Part shown: positions 45,307 to 54,216 of the stretch, piece after piece | How positions within the stretch are numbered: position 1 is the stretch's first letter | How the letters are laid out: the number at the start of each line of letters is the position of its first letter | Source of the DNA: Lewinellaceae bacterium | GTDB taxonomy: Bacteria > Bacteroidota > Bacteroidia > Chitinophagales > Saprospiraceae | Direction: 5' to 3' | DNA: 64,000 nucleotides | Assembly: GCA_020636045.1 (NCBI GenBank) | Contig: JACJYP010000001.1 | Coordinates: 666,001 to 730,000, forward strand | Program-made: the position numbers and the translations under genes | The notes under the pieces: generated by a model | Databases searched by the model: none | The model's input: the letters and a program-made list of their open reading frames with translations, nothing else | Told to the model about the DNA's origin: nothing

Positions 45307-47961
45307 TTAACGCTGGATCACAACGCGGCGAATAGCCGTTTCGCCGTCAACCGTCACGCGCAGGAAGTACGTGCCTTCGGCAAAACGCGACAGGTCCAGC
45401 AGCTGGCTGTAGTTGTTCACCTTGCCGGCATTGGTGCTTTGAAGCGCCTGGCCGAGCGTGTTCAGCACATCTACCCGAACATCGGCAGCAGTCGCCAGTT
45501 CCAGGTTCAGCAGCACAACACCCGTGCTGGGGTTCGGGCTGAGCTGGAGTGTTTTCACCGACACCGGATCTTTGGTCGGTGTCGTTACAGACACCGTTAC
45601 CGAGATATCACTAACGCATCCGGTAATATCCGATACACTCGCCACATAGGTACCTGCTTCGAGGCCGGTGGGATCTTCGTCGTTGGACGTGTAGTTATTC
45701 GGACCAGTCCAGGTGACCGTGTACGCAGAAGGATCCTGCAGGAATTCATAGAAGCCTCCGGTCACTGTCAAATCGATCGCGCCATTGCTTCCCGGCGGGT
45801 CTACTACCTGTGTGAAAGTAGCGGTGCCGACCAGCGGTTGCAATGCCGGCAGGTAAATGACTGGGCTGGAAACACCGATAAAGAAGCAGGCGCCGGTGGT
45901 GTCCACATCTCCAAGACCAGGGCTCGATACGCCCGATGACGCATTGCCCACAACAACCGGGGTAAAGTACAGGATCACAGGTTGGGTAAGCGCCGGGTCG
46001 TCGTTAGGCAAACTTACAGAAAACGGCACCGGCGACACCGGAGTACTGCCGAGATACTGCGCGCCGAGCGATGGCGGCCAGACACCCGCCGATACGGGCA
46101 CTGTCGTCACGGCCCAGCTGGCGCCGTTGAGCGCACCTGAATTCGGGATCGTATAGGAGCCCTGATTGAGCGTGAGGATGTCAAACACATCGCTGCCGAA
46201 ACATACAAAGGAGTTATTGTCGAGGGTATAGGTACCCACTGCACCCTGGGCGCAGTCGATGTCGGGCAGGCGGGTAACTTCAATGCAAAACTGACCCATG
46301 GAAACACCGTTCGCATCGCTCCAGCCGTCTACCAGCAAGTGGTAGTCTATGCCGGATTCGGTAGTAATATCGAACCCTGCGCGGAAATCACCAAAACCGT
46401 CCGGATCGAGGTCGTCATTGCACTCGATGGAGACAAAACTGCCGCAATCACCCGTGTACAACGCCATCTGGGTATCGCCGTTATCAATATAATTGGCGCC
46501 GGCACTGCAGGGCACCGTTTCTACGTGGTATTTTCCGCCGTCGCCGGTGAAGGTAAACCACAAAGAACCGTCCGTGGAAGAAGTCGGGTCGTCGAGGAAA
46601 CAGCCGGGTACCGGATCGTCCGCGCCGACCGTAGCGGTCGTGTTGTCGAACAGGCCGGTGGTCTGCGGTACGTTCGGTGTGCCGCCAAAGTACTGCGTAA
46701 TATCAAGCGCCGCGCTGCATTCGTCTTCGTTGTAGGTGACGGCGGGCAGACCTACGTATTCCACCTGGTCTACATAGAAAGTGAAACTATTGTCGGCTGC
46801 GTAGAAGTCTATACCGCCTACATCGCCGGGATATGCCCAGCCGCGGGCCAGCTCGCCTGCTACGTATACTTTAGCGAGGTCATTGTCCAGATCGAAGATC
46901 ATTTCCACGGGGAACCACTCGCCCTGCGGGTAGTTGAAAGAGCCCACTACAACCTGCTGGTTGTTGACCACTTCGATGGCTTCGCCTTCGCCGTTGGTGT
47001 AGAGGTAAAATTCGCCGTTGAATTGCTGGCCTGCCGTTTCCGAATTCTGGATATTAAAGTAGGCCGCGTTTCCGGCGCCTACGTACATCATCCACTTCAG
47101 GCTATAGCGGCCTGTGTTCTTATTGCCCAGCAGGAGCAACTGGTCGTCGCCACTGGCGCCGTCTTTTTTTACTTTCATCGACTTGGTGCCGTCGGAAGCT
47201 TGCTCGTCAGACACTTCAGCGCTGATCTGGCTGTCCTGCGCACCCGACCACGGCGACCAGTGCGCGGCCTGCGGGCTGATGTTGCCGAGGTTGTAGGATT
47301 CGATATTGTCGCAGATGATCATGTCCGGATTCATATCGCAAGGCACTGCACCGGCGGCTTCGTACATTTCCAGATCGTCCACTTTCCAGTAATATTCATA
47401 CTGTCCCTGCCAGCGGAACTGTACCCATACGGTAGCTTGCCCGTCGGCTTCGGGAATGGCCATGTCGATATAACCCTGAAACAGCTGGATGGTGCTAACC
47501 TCTGCCTCAAGCGCGTCGAACTGCGGAACGTTATGGTAAGTGAAGTTCACCCCGTCGGTGCTGATACCGATGGTGCCGATATCCGAACCGGTGAACGTGC
47601 GGAAATAGGTGTAAAACTTCAGGTGTACATTCGATTTGCCGCTACAGTCGGCCGGGTTGCCCGTGCCGGTGAGGGTGACGTCGTGCGCAAATTCGCCGTT
47701 CGCATCAGAATCGAACCACATGTAGCCCGTAGAAGCGGTGGGGGCCATAAAGTCGCCCGGCTGCCAGTTGCCGGCAGCCAGTACATCCGTCCAGTCCCAG
47801 TTAATCGTACCGCCATTGGTGCCGCCGTGTTCCCAGTTGGTGAGCGCCGTGCCCTGATCGGAAAAAGTTTCGGTCCAGAATGCCTGGGCCGTAGCCGCCT
47901 GGAAACAGGCTGCCAGGAGCACCATAGACAGGATGCCCCTAAATGTGAAAGATTTAGTCAT
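45307..47961 (-). CDS. Large secreted protein with T9SS type A sorting domain, 884 aa
   Basis: The signal peptide (MTKSFTFRGILSMVLLAACF) is followed by beta-rich modules: a MAM/laminin-G-like part with WFDSDANGEFAHDV, a concanavalin-like segment (about residues 210-400), a pre-peptidase-like domain (TQMALYTGDCGSFVSIECNDD) and SprB/PKD-like CxxDISVTV repeats. The C-terminal 80 residues (LQLSPNPSTGVVLLNLE to the final RRVVIQR) match the T9SS type A sorting domain that directs export and surface attachment. No catalytic centre is evident, so adhesion or glycan binding is likely. It lies between two strong terminators. Confidence 0.85.
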   Translation of the reverse strand: MTKSFTFRGILSMVLLAACFQAATAQAFWTETFSDQGTALTNWEHGGTNGGTINWDWTDVLAAGNWQPGDFMAPTASTGYMWFDSDANGEFAHDVTLTGTGNPADCSGKSNVHLKFYTYFRTFTGSDIGTIGISTDGVNFTYHNVPQFDALEAEVSTIQLFQGYIDMAIPEADGQATVWVQFRWQGQYEYYWKVDDLEMYEAAGAVPCDMNPDMIICDNIESYNLGNISPQAAHWSPWSGAQDSQISAEVSDEQASDGTKSMKVKKDGASGDDQLLLLGNKNTGRYSLKWMMYVGAGNAAYFNIQNSETAGQQFNGEFYLYTNGEGEAIEVVNNQQVVVGSFNYPQGEWFPVEMIFDLDNDLAKVYVAGELARGWAYPGDVGGIDFYAADNSFTFYVDQVEYVGLPAVTYNEDECSAALDITQYFGGTPNVPQTTGLFDNTTATVGADDPVPGCFLDDPTSSTDGSLWFTFTGDGGKYHVETVPCSAGANYIDNGDTQMALYTGDCGSFVSIECNDDLDPDGFGDFRAGFDITTESGIDYHLLVDGWSDANGVSMGQFCIEVTRLPDIDCAQGAVGTYTLDNNSFVCFGSDVFDILTLNQGSYTIPNSGALNGASWAVTTVPVSAGVWPPSLGAQYLGSTPVSPVPFSVSLPNDDPALTQPVILYFTPVVVGNASSGVSSPGLGDVDTTGACFFIGVSSPVIYLPALQPLVGTATFTQVVDPPGSNGAIDLTVTGGFYEFLQDPSAYTVTWTGPNNYTSNDEDPTGLEAGTYVASVSDITGCVSDISVTVSVTTPTKDPVSVKTLQLSPNPSTGVVLLNLELATAADVRVDVLNTLGQALQSTNAGKVNNYSQLLDLSRFAEGTYFLRVTVDGETAIRRVVIQR

Positions 47962-48110
47962 CGGAAATACGTTTGGTTAACAGTTTTATCATGAAAAGTC
48001 TTGACAAAAATCCAAAAAAGAAATTGTAACCGCCTGCTAGCGCCTTCCATTTTTTGATAATTGCCTGTATTGTACAATTAATGTATTCAGGATCAGTGTA
48101 CTGGACAGAT

Positions 48111-48151
48111 AAAAAAACACGGGCCGTCCCTGGTGAGAGAGACGGCCCGTG
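48111..48151 (-). terminator. Terminator of the CBS-domain gene
   Basis: Stem CACGGGCCGTC (48118-48128) / GACGGCCCGTG (48141-48151) with a 12-base loop, followed on the minus strand by a run of T (A-run 48111-48117). Same GGGCC core as the terminator at 45241. Confidence 0.9.
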
Positions 48152-48172
48152 TCGATGTGGTTTTTGTAAGGC

Positions 48173-48835
48173 TTACATATTCAGATAATTCATCAGCGAC
48201 TCGTAGCGCTCATGCAGGTCGTTGGAATGCTGGAACTCGCTGTATGTCTCCTTCACGGTGTATTCGTAGCGCTCGAGGGATGCGATCACACGCGCCAGCT
48301 CGTTGCTGTTCAGTTTCAGGGTCACCGTGATCTCTTCCGACTCGGGGGCAGACGTAACGAACGCACTGAGCACTTTCACATCTTCCTCTTCGATCACGCG
48401 GGCGATGACGGCCAGCGAGTAGTCGCGCCTGTGCATTTCCAGCACCAGCACCGCACCCTGTTCGGTAAAGGATGCCATGTTTGCAAAATACCGCAACAGG
48501 TCGTTCTGGGAGATCAGTCCCAGGTAGTTGTCTTCTTTATCGACCACGGGCACCACCGTCAGGCGGTTGTCGCCCATGACGCGCATGACCTCGAACGCGT
48601 GTTCGTTTTCACGCACGGCGAAGCGGCGCACGAGCGACAGATCGTAGGAAGCGATCGGGTCGTAGAGTTTATGGTTGAAAATATCTTCTTCGGAGAGCAG
48701 GCCTACCAGCTTGCCGTTTTCTACCACCGGAAGGTGTTTCACATGGTAGTCACTCAGCGAATGAAAGGCGTCGCGTCCCGTCTGTTCCACGGAAAGCGCC
48801 GGAATGTCGATTGCGATTAAAGATTGAGCAGTCAT
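48173..48835 (-). CDS. Tandem CBS domain protein with C-terminal ACT-like domain
   Basis: A 220-residue AcuB-like protein. Two CBS units (HVKHLPVVENGKLVGLLSEEDI and LTVVPVVDKEDNYLGLISQNDL) occupy about residues 1-125. An ACT-like part follows (LAVIARVIEEEDVKVLSAFV). CBS pairs usually bind adenine nucleotides and ACT domains small metabolites, so this is probably a cytoplasmic sensor. The effector target is not visible from context. Single gene with its own terminator. Confidence 0.9.
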   Translation of the reverse strand: MTAQSLIAIDIPALSVEQTGRDAFHSLSDYHVKHLPVVENGKLVGLLSEEDIFNHKLYDPIASYDLSLVRRFAVRENEHAFEVMRVMGDNRLTVVPVVDKEDNYLGLISQNDLLRYFANMASFTEQGAVLVLEMHRRDYSLAVIARVIEEEDVKVLSAFVTSAPESEEITVTLKLNSNELARVIASLERYEYTVKETYSEFQHSNDLHERYESLMNYLNM

Positions 48836-48899
48836 GATCTACGGTAGGGGTTGTGAATGGTTTTGTATGATCGGATTAGACGGCCAAGGCGGGTCTTTT

Positions 48900-49059
48900 G
48901 AGCATGTTTAAATCTCGGTGTCGGAGCGAGAGCGAGTAAATTTTATTTCAGGCAAGGCAAAATTTGCAGCCATAGCCGGAAGTTTATGGCGAAAATTTTA
49001 ACGCAGGCTGAAAAAAAATTTGCCGCTCGCAGCCCGATGAGCGAGATTTAAACATACTC
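48900..49059. repeat. 160-bp hairpin (MITE-like) element with 18-bp terminal inverted repeats
   Basis: The left end GAGCATGTTTAAATCTCG (48900-48917) matches the reverse complement of 49042-49059 at 17 of 18 positions. Inner parts also pair: the AAATTTTATTTCAGG region near 48950 and the GCAGGCTGAAAAAAAATTT region near 49003-49021. The whole unit could fold into one long imperfect hairpin. No coding capacity. It lies in the 332-bp gap between the divergent CBS and DUF1460 genes. Confidence 0.65.
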
Positions 49060-49145
49060 TTGAATAATTAGACGCATAAAAAGTGCCATCGGCACAAATA
49101 TTGGTGAAAAAGTTTTGAAAAAAAACCCGAATCGACCGGATCGGC

Positions 49146-49153
49146 TAAGTTTG
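49146..49153 (+). promoter_or_regulatory. -7 box TAAGTTTG ahead of DUF1460 gene
   Basis: Exact TAnnTTTG match 14 bp before the ATG at 49168. A GTG overlapping the box (49153) is in frame but is unlikely as start because it lies in the promoter element. Confidence 0.45.
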
Positions 49154-49167
49154 TGACTGAAAATGCC

Positions 49168-50034
49168 ATGATCAGGTATATAACTGCGTTATTGACCCTT
49201 GGGTTCTGGATGTCCGGCTTCATCTCGTATGCGCCGCCGCCTCAAACCCCTGTTTACGAGGTTCGCGTGAACGAGTTTCATCCCCGTGACTCGGTGCTTT
49301 TCCGGGAAAAACGGGAGATCGCAAACCGGGAATCCACCCTGCCCGATAAAACACTCGCTATCGCAAGATCGTTCCTCGGCACGCCTTACGTGACCGGCAC
49401 CCTGGAACAAAGCGGGACCGAGCGCGTGGTGGTCAACCTGCGCCAACTCGATTGCTGGACCCTTGTGGAATGCAGCCTCGCCCTTGCCCGCTCAAGCGAT
49501 GAAGACCTGAGCGGGTACATGACCCAACTCCGGGATTTGCGCTACTGGGGCGGTACTGTGAACGGCTACGGTTCGCGCATCCACTATTTCACCGGCTGGC
49601 TGCTGCAGGCGGAAAAAAACGGCATCCTCAGCGACCTCACCCGCAGCCTCGGCGGCATCCCCTACCGAAAGCAGATACACTACATCACGGCACGGCCCGA
49701 AAAATACCCGAAGATCAAAAACCCCGAAACGCTGCGCGCCCTCAAGGCCGCGGAAAAGCGCATCAATGCCCACCAGTGGCACTTCATTCCCCAGCAACGC
49801 ATCCGCGCCGTGGAAGATCAGTTGCGCGACGGCGACATCGTCCTGCTCTGCTCCGCAAAACGCGACCTCGATATTTCACACCAGGGCTTTGCCGTGCGGC
49901 AAAACGGCCGGGTACACCTGCTGCACGCCTCTTCCCTCTCCAAAAAGGTGATCATTTCAAAGCAGCCGCTCAGTCAGTACGTGCAGTCGCAACGCGGGCA
50001 AACGGGGATCATGGTGGCTCGCCTGGGTGAATAA
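49168..50034 (+). CDS. DUF1460 family protein (N-acetylmuramoyl-L-alanine amidase-like)
   Basis: A 288-residue protein with an N-terminal signal-type hydrophobic segment. It contains ARSFLGTPYVTGTLEQ, the catalytic-type Cys in RQLDCWTLVECSLAL, YWGGTVNGYGSRIHYF and the His in DISHQGFAVRQNGRVHLLHASS, all in DUF1460 order. The family belongs to the NlpC/P60 clan and is thought to act on peptidoglycan in the periplasm. Downstream amidohydrolase begins 94 bp after the stop. Confidence 0.9.
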   Translation: MIRYITALLTLGFWMSGFISYAPPPQTPVYEVRVNEFHPRDSVLFREKREIANRESTLPDKTLAIARSFLGTPYVTGTLEQSGTERVVVNLRQLDCWTLVECSLALARSSDEDLSGYMTQLRDLRYWGGTVNGYGSRIHYFTGWLLQAEKNGILSDLTRSLGGIPYRKQIHYITARPEKYPKIKNPETLRALKAAEKRINAHQWHFIPQQRIRAVEDQLRDGDIVLLCSAKRDLDISHQGFAVRQNGRVHLLHASSLSKKVIISKQPLSQYVQSQRGQTGIMVARLGE

Positions 50035-50128
50035 AGCCCTGCAAAACACCAGGCCCGTCCGGGTTGCGCAACCGCTCTCTTCCAATAAAACCTGTACATT
50101 CGCCACAGGTCAAATCATCTGTTCCGCT

Positions 50129-51448
50129 ATGTACCTTTCCCGGTTTTTACTGCATGCTTTGTTGGTCTCGTTTTTTATCACCATTACCGCCAGTGTGCTT
50201 GCCCAGACTACCTACCTCCACTGCGGTCGCCTGATCCCCATCAGCGGCGAGCCGCAAAGCACCGTCACGCTGGTGGTAGACGGCAACAAGATCGCACGCA
50301 TTGAAAAAGGATATGTACAGCCTCCCAAAGGCGCCGCGCTGATCGATCTGAAGGACAAAACCGTTTTACCCGGCCTGATCGACTGCCATGTGCACCTGGA
50401 ATCCGAACAAAGCAAGAGTTCCTATACGGAACGGTTCACCCTGAACGACGCCGACATCGCCTTCCGGGCTGCCGTGTACGCGCGCAGAACCCTGGAAGCG
50501 GGCTTTACTACCGTGCGCGACCTCGGCGGGCGCGGTGTGAACATCATGCTGCGCAACGCCATCAATCAGGGCTGGGCGACCGGACCGCGTATCCTGACGG
50601 CCGGGCATGTGATCAGCATCACAGGCGGTCACGGAGATGCCACCACTGGCGCCCGCTGGGACCTGTTCGACCCGCCTTTGGGCGCCGAGGATGGTATTGC
50701 CGACGGCCCCGATGCCTGCCGCACCGCCGTGCGCAATCAGGTGAAACGCGGCGCCGACCTTATCAAAGTGACCGCCACAGGAGGGGTGCTGAGCCTTGCG
50801 CGCGACGGCCGCCTCCCGCATTATGCGGAAGACGAACTCGAAACGATCGTGCGCACCGCGCGCGACCTCGGCGTGAATGTCGCGGCGCACGCGCACGGCG
50901 ATGAAGGCATGCGCAGGGCCGTAGCAGCGGGCGTAGCGAGCATCGAGCACGGCACCTTCATGAGCGATACCACCATGGCTCTGATGAAAAAAATGGGCAC
51001 CTGGTACGTCCCCACCCTGACGGCCGGTCAGGCGGTGACCGACAGCGCCCTGTACGCCCGCGGGTTCTTTCCGGAAGTGGTGCGGGTAAAAGCGATCGAG
51101 ATCGGCCCGAAGATCGCGGAGACGCTGGGCAGGGCTTACCGCCAGGGTGTCAAAATCGCATTCGGTACCGATGCGGGTGTATTCCCCCACGGGAAAAATG
51201 CCCTGGAATTCAAATATATGGCCATGGCGGGTATGAAAAACACCGATATTTTACGCTCCGCCACGCTTGATGCCGCTACCCTGCTCCGCATGGATAATAC
51301 GATCGGAACGATCGAACCGGGCAAACTGGCGGATCTTATCGCCACGGATGGCGATCCGCTGTCAGATATCGATGCCATGCAGCGCATCGTTTTCGTGATG
51401 AAAGACGGCAAGGTGGTGCGGAACGGGAAACTGGAAACTGGAAATTAG
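50129..51448 (+). CDS. Secreted metal-dependent amidohydrolase (imidazolonepropionase/Xaa-Pro dipeptidase-like)
   Basis: A 439-residue protein with a signal peptide (about residues 1-26, ending VLAQ). The TIM-barrel metal site is complete: GLIDCHVHLES (HxH), LIKVTATGG (candidate bridging Lys), HAHGDEGMRR and SIEHGTF (His ligands) and FGTDAGVFPHG (catalytic Asp). Relatives hydrolyse peptides with C-terminal proline or cyclic amides. Periplasmic location is likely. The final residues (GKLETGN) are encoded by a heptamer repeat run that also contains the stop. An open extension to 50027 overlaps the preceding gene by eight bases and is rejected. Confidence 0.9.
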   Translation: MYLSRFLLHALLVSFFITITASVLAQTTYLHCGRLIPISGEPQSTVTLVVDGNKIARIEKGYVQPPKGAALIDLKDKTVLPGLIDCHVHLESEQSKSSYTERFTLNDADIAFRAAVYARRTLEAGFTTVRDLGGRGVNIMLRNAINQGWATGPRILTAGHVISITGGHGDATTGARWDLFDPPLGAEDGIADGPDACRTAVRNQVKRGADLIKVTATGGVLSLARDGRLPHYAEDELETIVRTARDLGVNVAAHAHGDEGMRRAVAAGVASIEHGTFMSDTTMALMKKMGTWYVPTLTAGQAVTDSALYARGFFPEVVRVKAIEIGPKIAETLGRAYRQGVKIAFGTDAGVFPHGKNALEFKYMAMAGMKNTDILRSATLDAATLLRMDNTIGTIEPGKLADLIATDGDPLSDIDAMQRIVFVMKDGKVVRNGKLETGN

Positions 51449-51460
51449 AAACTGGAAATT
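51426..51460. repeat. Five tandem heptamers of GGAAACT/GGAAATT type crossing a stop codon
   Basis: Units GGAAACT, GGAAACT, GGAAATT, AGAAACT and GGAAATT in exact 7-bp register. The amidohydrolase stop TAG (51446-51448) lies inside the run, so its last residues are repeat-encoded. Same family as 7171-7205. Confidence 0.8.
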
Positions 51461-51484
51461 ACGTCTGTTAGCTGCCACTGACCC

Positions 51485-52798
51485 ATGTATCTGAGCAATC
51501 GCTTTTTCTGGCTTTTTGGAGGGATCATCGTCCTTTTTGCCCTGGCATATCCTTTCGGCTGGTTGTTTCCGCTGACGCTTACCGCATTTATCGCCGCCGT
51601 GGCGGTCCTGCTGACAGATATTTTCCTGCTGTACAGGAGGCGGCCGCAGATCAGTTGCCGGCGCGCGCTGAATCCGGTCTTTTCCCTCGGCGACCCCAAC
51701 CCGGTCGAGTGGCACATGGAAAACCATGATAAGGTGTGGTTTCACATCACTGTTACCGACGAATTGCCGGTTCAGTTTCAGCGCCGCGATTTCGGGATAC
51801 GGCTGCCGTTGCCGCCTTTTACCCCGCATACTGCTGTGCATGACCTTACGCCGCTGACGCGCGGCGTGTACGCTTTCGGTCAGATCAACGTATTTACAGC
51901 TACCCGGCTGGGGCTGGTGGAGCGCCGCCTTGTGTTCGGGCAGCCGGAAAATGTGACGGTTTATCCTTCCATCATCCAGATGAAGCGCTACGAGCTCTTC
52001 GCCCTGCGCCACATTGCCCGGGAGACAGGCATCAAAAAAATGCGCCGCATCGGCCATTCATACGAATTCGAGCAGATCAAAAACTACGTGCAGGGCGACG
52101 ACTACCGCAGCATCAACTGGAAAGCGTCGAGCCGCCGTTCGGCGCTGATGGTCAACCAGTACGAAGACGAGCGCAGCCAGCAGGTGTATTGCATCATCGA
52201 CAAGAGCCGGGCCATGAAAATGCCTTTCGAAGGGCTCAGCCTGATGGATTATGCCATCAATACCTCGCTGGCCATCAGCAATATTATTCTGAAAAAACAG
52301 GACAAGGCAGGCCTGCTGAGTTTTTCCGACGTGATCGGTTCCACGCTGAAAGCAGAGCGCGACACCAGCCAGCTCCGGCGCATCATGGAGGCCCTGTACC
52401 GCGAAAAAGAGCGCCCCGGGGAGTCCAACTACGAATTGCTGTACGAAGCGGTGCGGCGATTGATCGGCGTGCGCTCGCTGTTGCTGCTGTTCACCAATTT
52501 CGAGAGCATGTACGCGCTGGAGCGGGCGTTGCCGTCGCTACGTCGGCTCAACCGCTTTCACCTGCTGGTAGTGGTGTTCTTTGAAAACACCGAGATCAGA
52601 AGGCTCGCCCAGGAAGAAGTATTCAGGACGGCCGATATCTACCGCCAAACGCTGGCGCGGCAGTTTTTACTGGAAAAAAAGGAAATGGTGTACAAACTTC
52701 GTCAATACGGTATCCAGGCCGTGCTCACCAAACCCGAAGACCTGACCCTCCACACCATCAACAAATACCTGGAGTTGAAGTCGCGGGGACTGATCTGA
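51485..52798 (+). CDS. DUF58 domain-containing protein
   Basis: A 437-residue protein with two N-terminal membrane spans (about residues 7-50) and then a DUF58/vWA-like region with IGHSYEFEQIKNYVQGDDYRS and INWKASSRR, the family hallmark, and VYCIIDKSRAMKM as a MIDAS-like strand (DKSRAM in place of DxSxS). DUF58 proteins usually sit in MoxR ATPase operons, but no moxR is seen here. Role unknown. Confidence 0.9.
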   Translation: MYLSNRFFWLFGGIIVLFALAYPFGWLFPLTLTAFIAAVAVLLTDIFLLYRRRPQISCRRALNPVFSLGDPNPVEWHMENHDKVWFHITVTDELPVQFQRRDFGIRLPLPPFTPHTAVHDLTPLTRGVYAFGQINVFTATRLGLVERRLVFGQPENVTVYPSIIQMKRYELFALRHIARETGIKKMRRIGHSYEFEQIKNYVQGDDYRSINWKASSRRSALMVNQYEDERSQQVYCIIDKSRAMKMPFEGLSLMDYAINTSLAISNIILKKQDKAGLLSFSDVIGSTLKAERDTSQLRRIMEALYREKERPGESNYELLYEAVRRLIGVRSLLLLFTNFESMYALERALPSLRRLNRFHLLVVVFFENTEIRRLAQEEVFRTADIYRQTLARQFLLEKKEMVYKLRQYGIQAVLTKPEDLTLHTINKYLELKSRGLI

Positions 52799-52814
52799 AG
52801 GGCCAGGGGCTATT

Positions 52815-53996
52815 TTACACCGCAAGTTCCTGACCAGTCGGCATTGGCACATACAGATCGCCTTTCAGCACGTTGCGCGAGATCACGATCCGCTGCACTT
52901 CCGAGGTGCCTTCATAGATCTGCGTAATCTTTGCATCGCGCATCAGGCGCTCCACGTGGTACTCCTTCACGAAGCCGTAGCCGCCGTGTATCTGAACAGC
53001 TTCCACCGTATGGCGCATGGCCACTCCCGATGCGTACAGTTTCGCCATGGCTGCCGCCTGCGTGTAGTCCTGTCCGAGGTCTTTCAGCATCGCGGCGCGG
53101 TACACAAGCAGGCGCGCGGCTTCCACTTCGGTGGCCATATCGGCAATTTTAAACGCGATGGCCTGGTGCTGGCTGATCGGTTTGCCGAAGGCGCTGCGCT
53201 CCTTGGAGTAAGCCACTGAAAGTTCGTAGGCGCCGGCTGCGATTCCCAGGGCCTGCGATGCGATGCCGATGCGACCGCCTGAGAGCGTTTCCATAGCGAA
53301 TCTGAAGCCGAAACCGTCTTCGCCGATGCGGTTTTCCTTGGGCACCTTCACATCGCTGTACATGATCGAGGTGGTATCCGAAGAGCGTATGCCCAGTTTG
53401 TCTTCCTTGGCGCCGATGCTCACGCCGGGCCAGTCGGCCTCTACGATCAGGCAATTGATGCCGTGGTGCCCCTTGTCTGCATCCGTTTGCGCCATTACAA
53501 GGTGTAATTTTGAGGTAGCGCCATTAGTGATCCAGTTCTTGGTGCCGCTCAGCAGGTAATGATCGCCCATGTCGACTGCCGTCGTGCGCTGGCTGGTAGC
53601 ATCGGACCCGGCTTCCGGCTCGGAAAGGCAGAACGATCCGATCCATTCGCCGCTGGCGAGCCTGGGCAGGTATTTGCGTTTTTGTTCCTCGGTACCGTAT
53701 TTCAGGATACCCCAGCAGACCAGCGAGTTGTTCACCGACATGATCACGGAGCAGGAATTATCAATTTTGCTGATCTCTTCCATCGCCAGCACATAAGAGA
53801 GCGTATCCATACCGCCGCCGCCGTATTCGGGCGGCACCATCATGCCGAGGAAGCCGAGTTCGGCCATTTTTTTTACTTGTTCGTGGGGGTAAATACCCTT
53901 GGAATCCCGCTCGATAACGCCGGGTTTCAGTTCGTTTTGGGCAAAATCGCGGGCCGCCTGTTGCACGGCCAGTTGCTCTTCGGTCAGGTTGAACAT
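52815..53996 (-). CDS. Acyl-CoA dehydrogenase
   Basis: A 393-residue FAD enzyme of short-chain/butyryl type: CLSEPEAGSDATSQRT and WITNGATSKLHLVMAQ (flavin site), RIGIASQALGIAAGAYELS and the C-terminal VQIHGGYGFVKEYHVERLMRD and ITQIYEGTSEVQR, with the Glu of YEGTSE as likely catalytic base. First step of beta-oxidation or branched amino-acid breakdown; needs ETF. ATG at 53996 matches the family start; the open extension to 54053 does not. Divergent from the M29 peptidase across 220 bp. Confidence 0.93.
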   Translation of the reverse strand: MFNLTEEQLAVQQAARDFAQNELKPGVIERDSKGIYPHEQVKKMAELGFLGMMVPPEYGGGGMDTLSYVLAMEEISKIDNSCSVIMSVNNSLVCWGILKYGTEEQKRKYLPRLASGEWIGSFCLSEPEAGSDATSQRTTAVDMGDHYLLSGTKNWITNGATSKLHLVMAQTDADKGHHGINCLIVEADWPGVSIGAKEDKLGIRSSDTTSIMYSDVKVPKENRIGEDGFGFRFAMETLSGGRIGIASQALGIAAGAYELSVAYSKERSAFGKPISQHQAIAFKIADMATEVEAARLLVYRAAMLKDLGQDYTQAAAMAKLYASGVAMRHTVEAVQIHGGYGFVKEYHVERLMRDAKITQIYEGTSEVQRIVISRNVLKGDLYVPMPTGQELAV

Positions 53997-54216
53997 ATTT
54001 TCTCTCGATTGCAGCGTTGATGGAATGACTACGGAAATTTGCTTGCTTCGCAATGCAATTCCGGCCGCGAAAATACGCCGAGTTCTTCAAAAGAAGGCCC
54101 TTGAACGGACAAGAAGTTATCCCGCCGGGTTCGCAATTCCAGAAGGACGTCATAAAACTTTATCTATTTCCTGTTTTTCGGTTGAATTCCAGTCCTTTGC
54201 AAAAACCTTGTTTTGC

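Noticed and set aside
46339..47994. 551-codon open frame antisense to the T9SS protein
   Set aside because: The sense frame has signal peptide and sorting domain; the antisense product is composition-biased.
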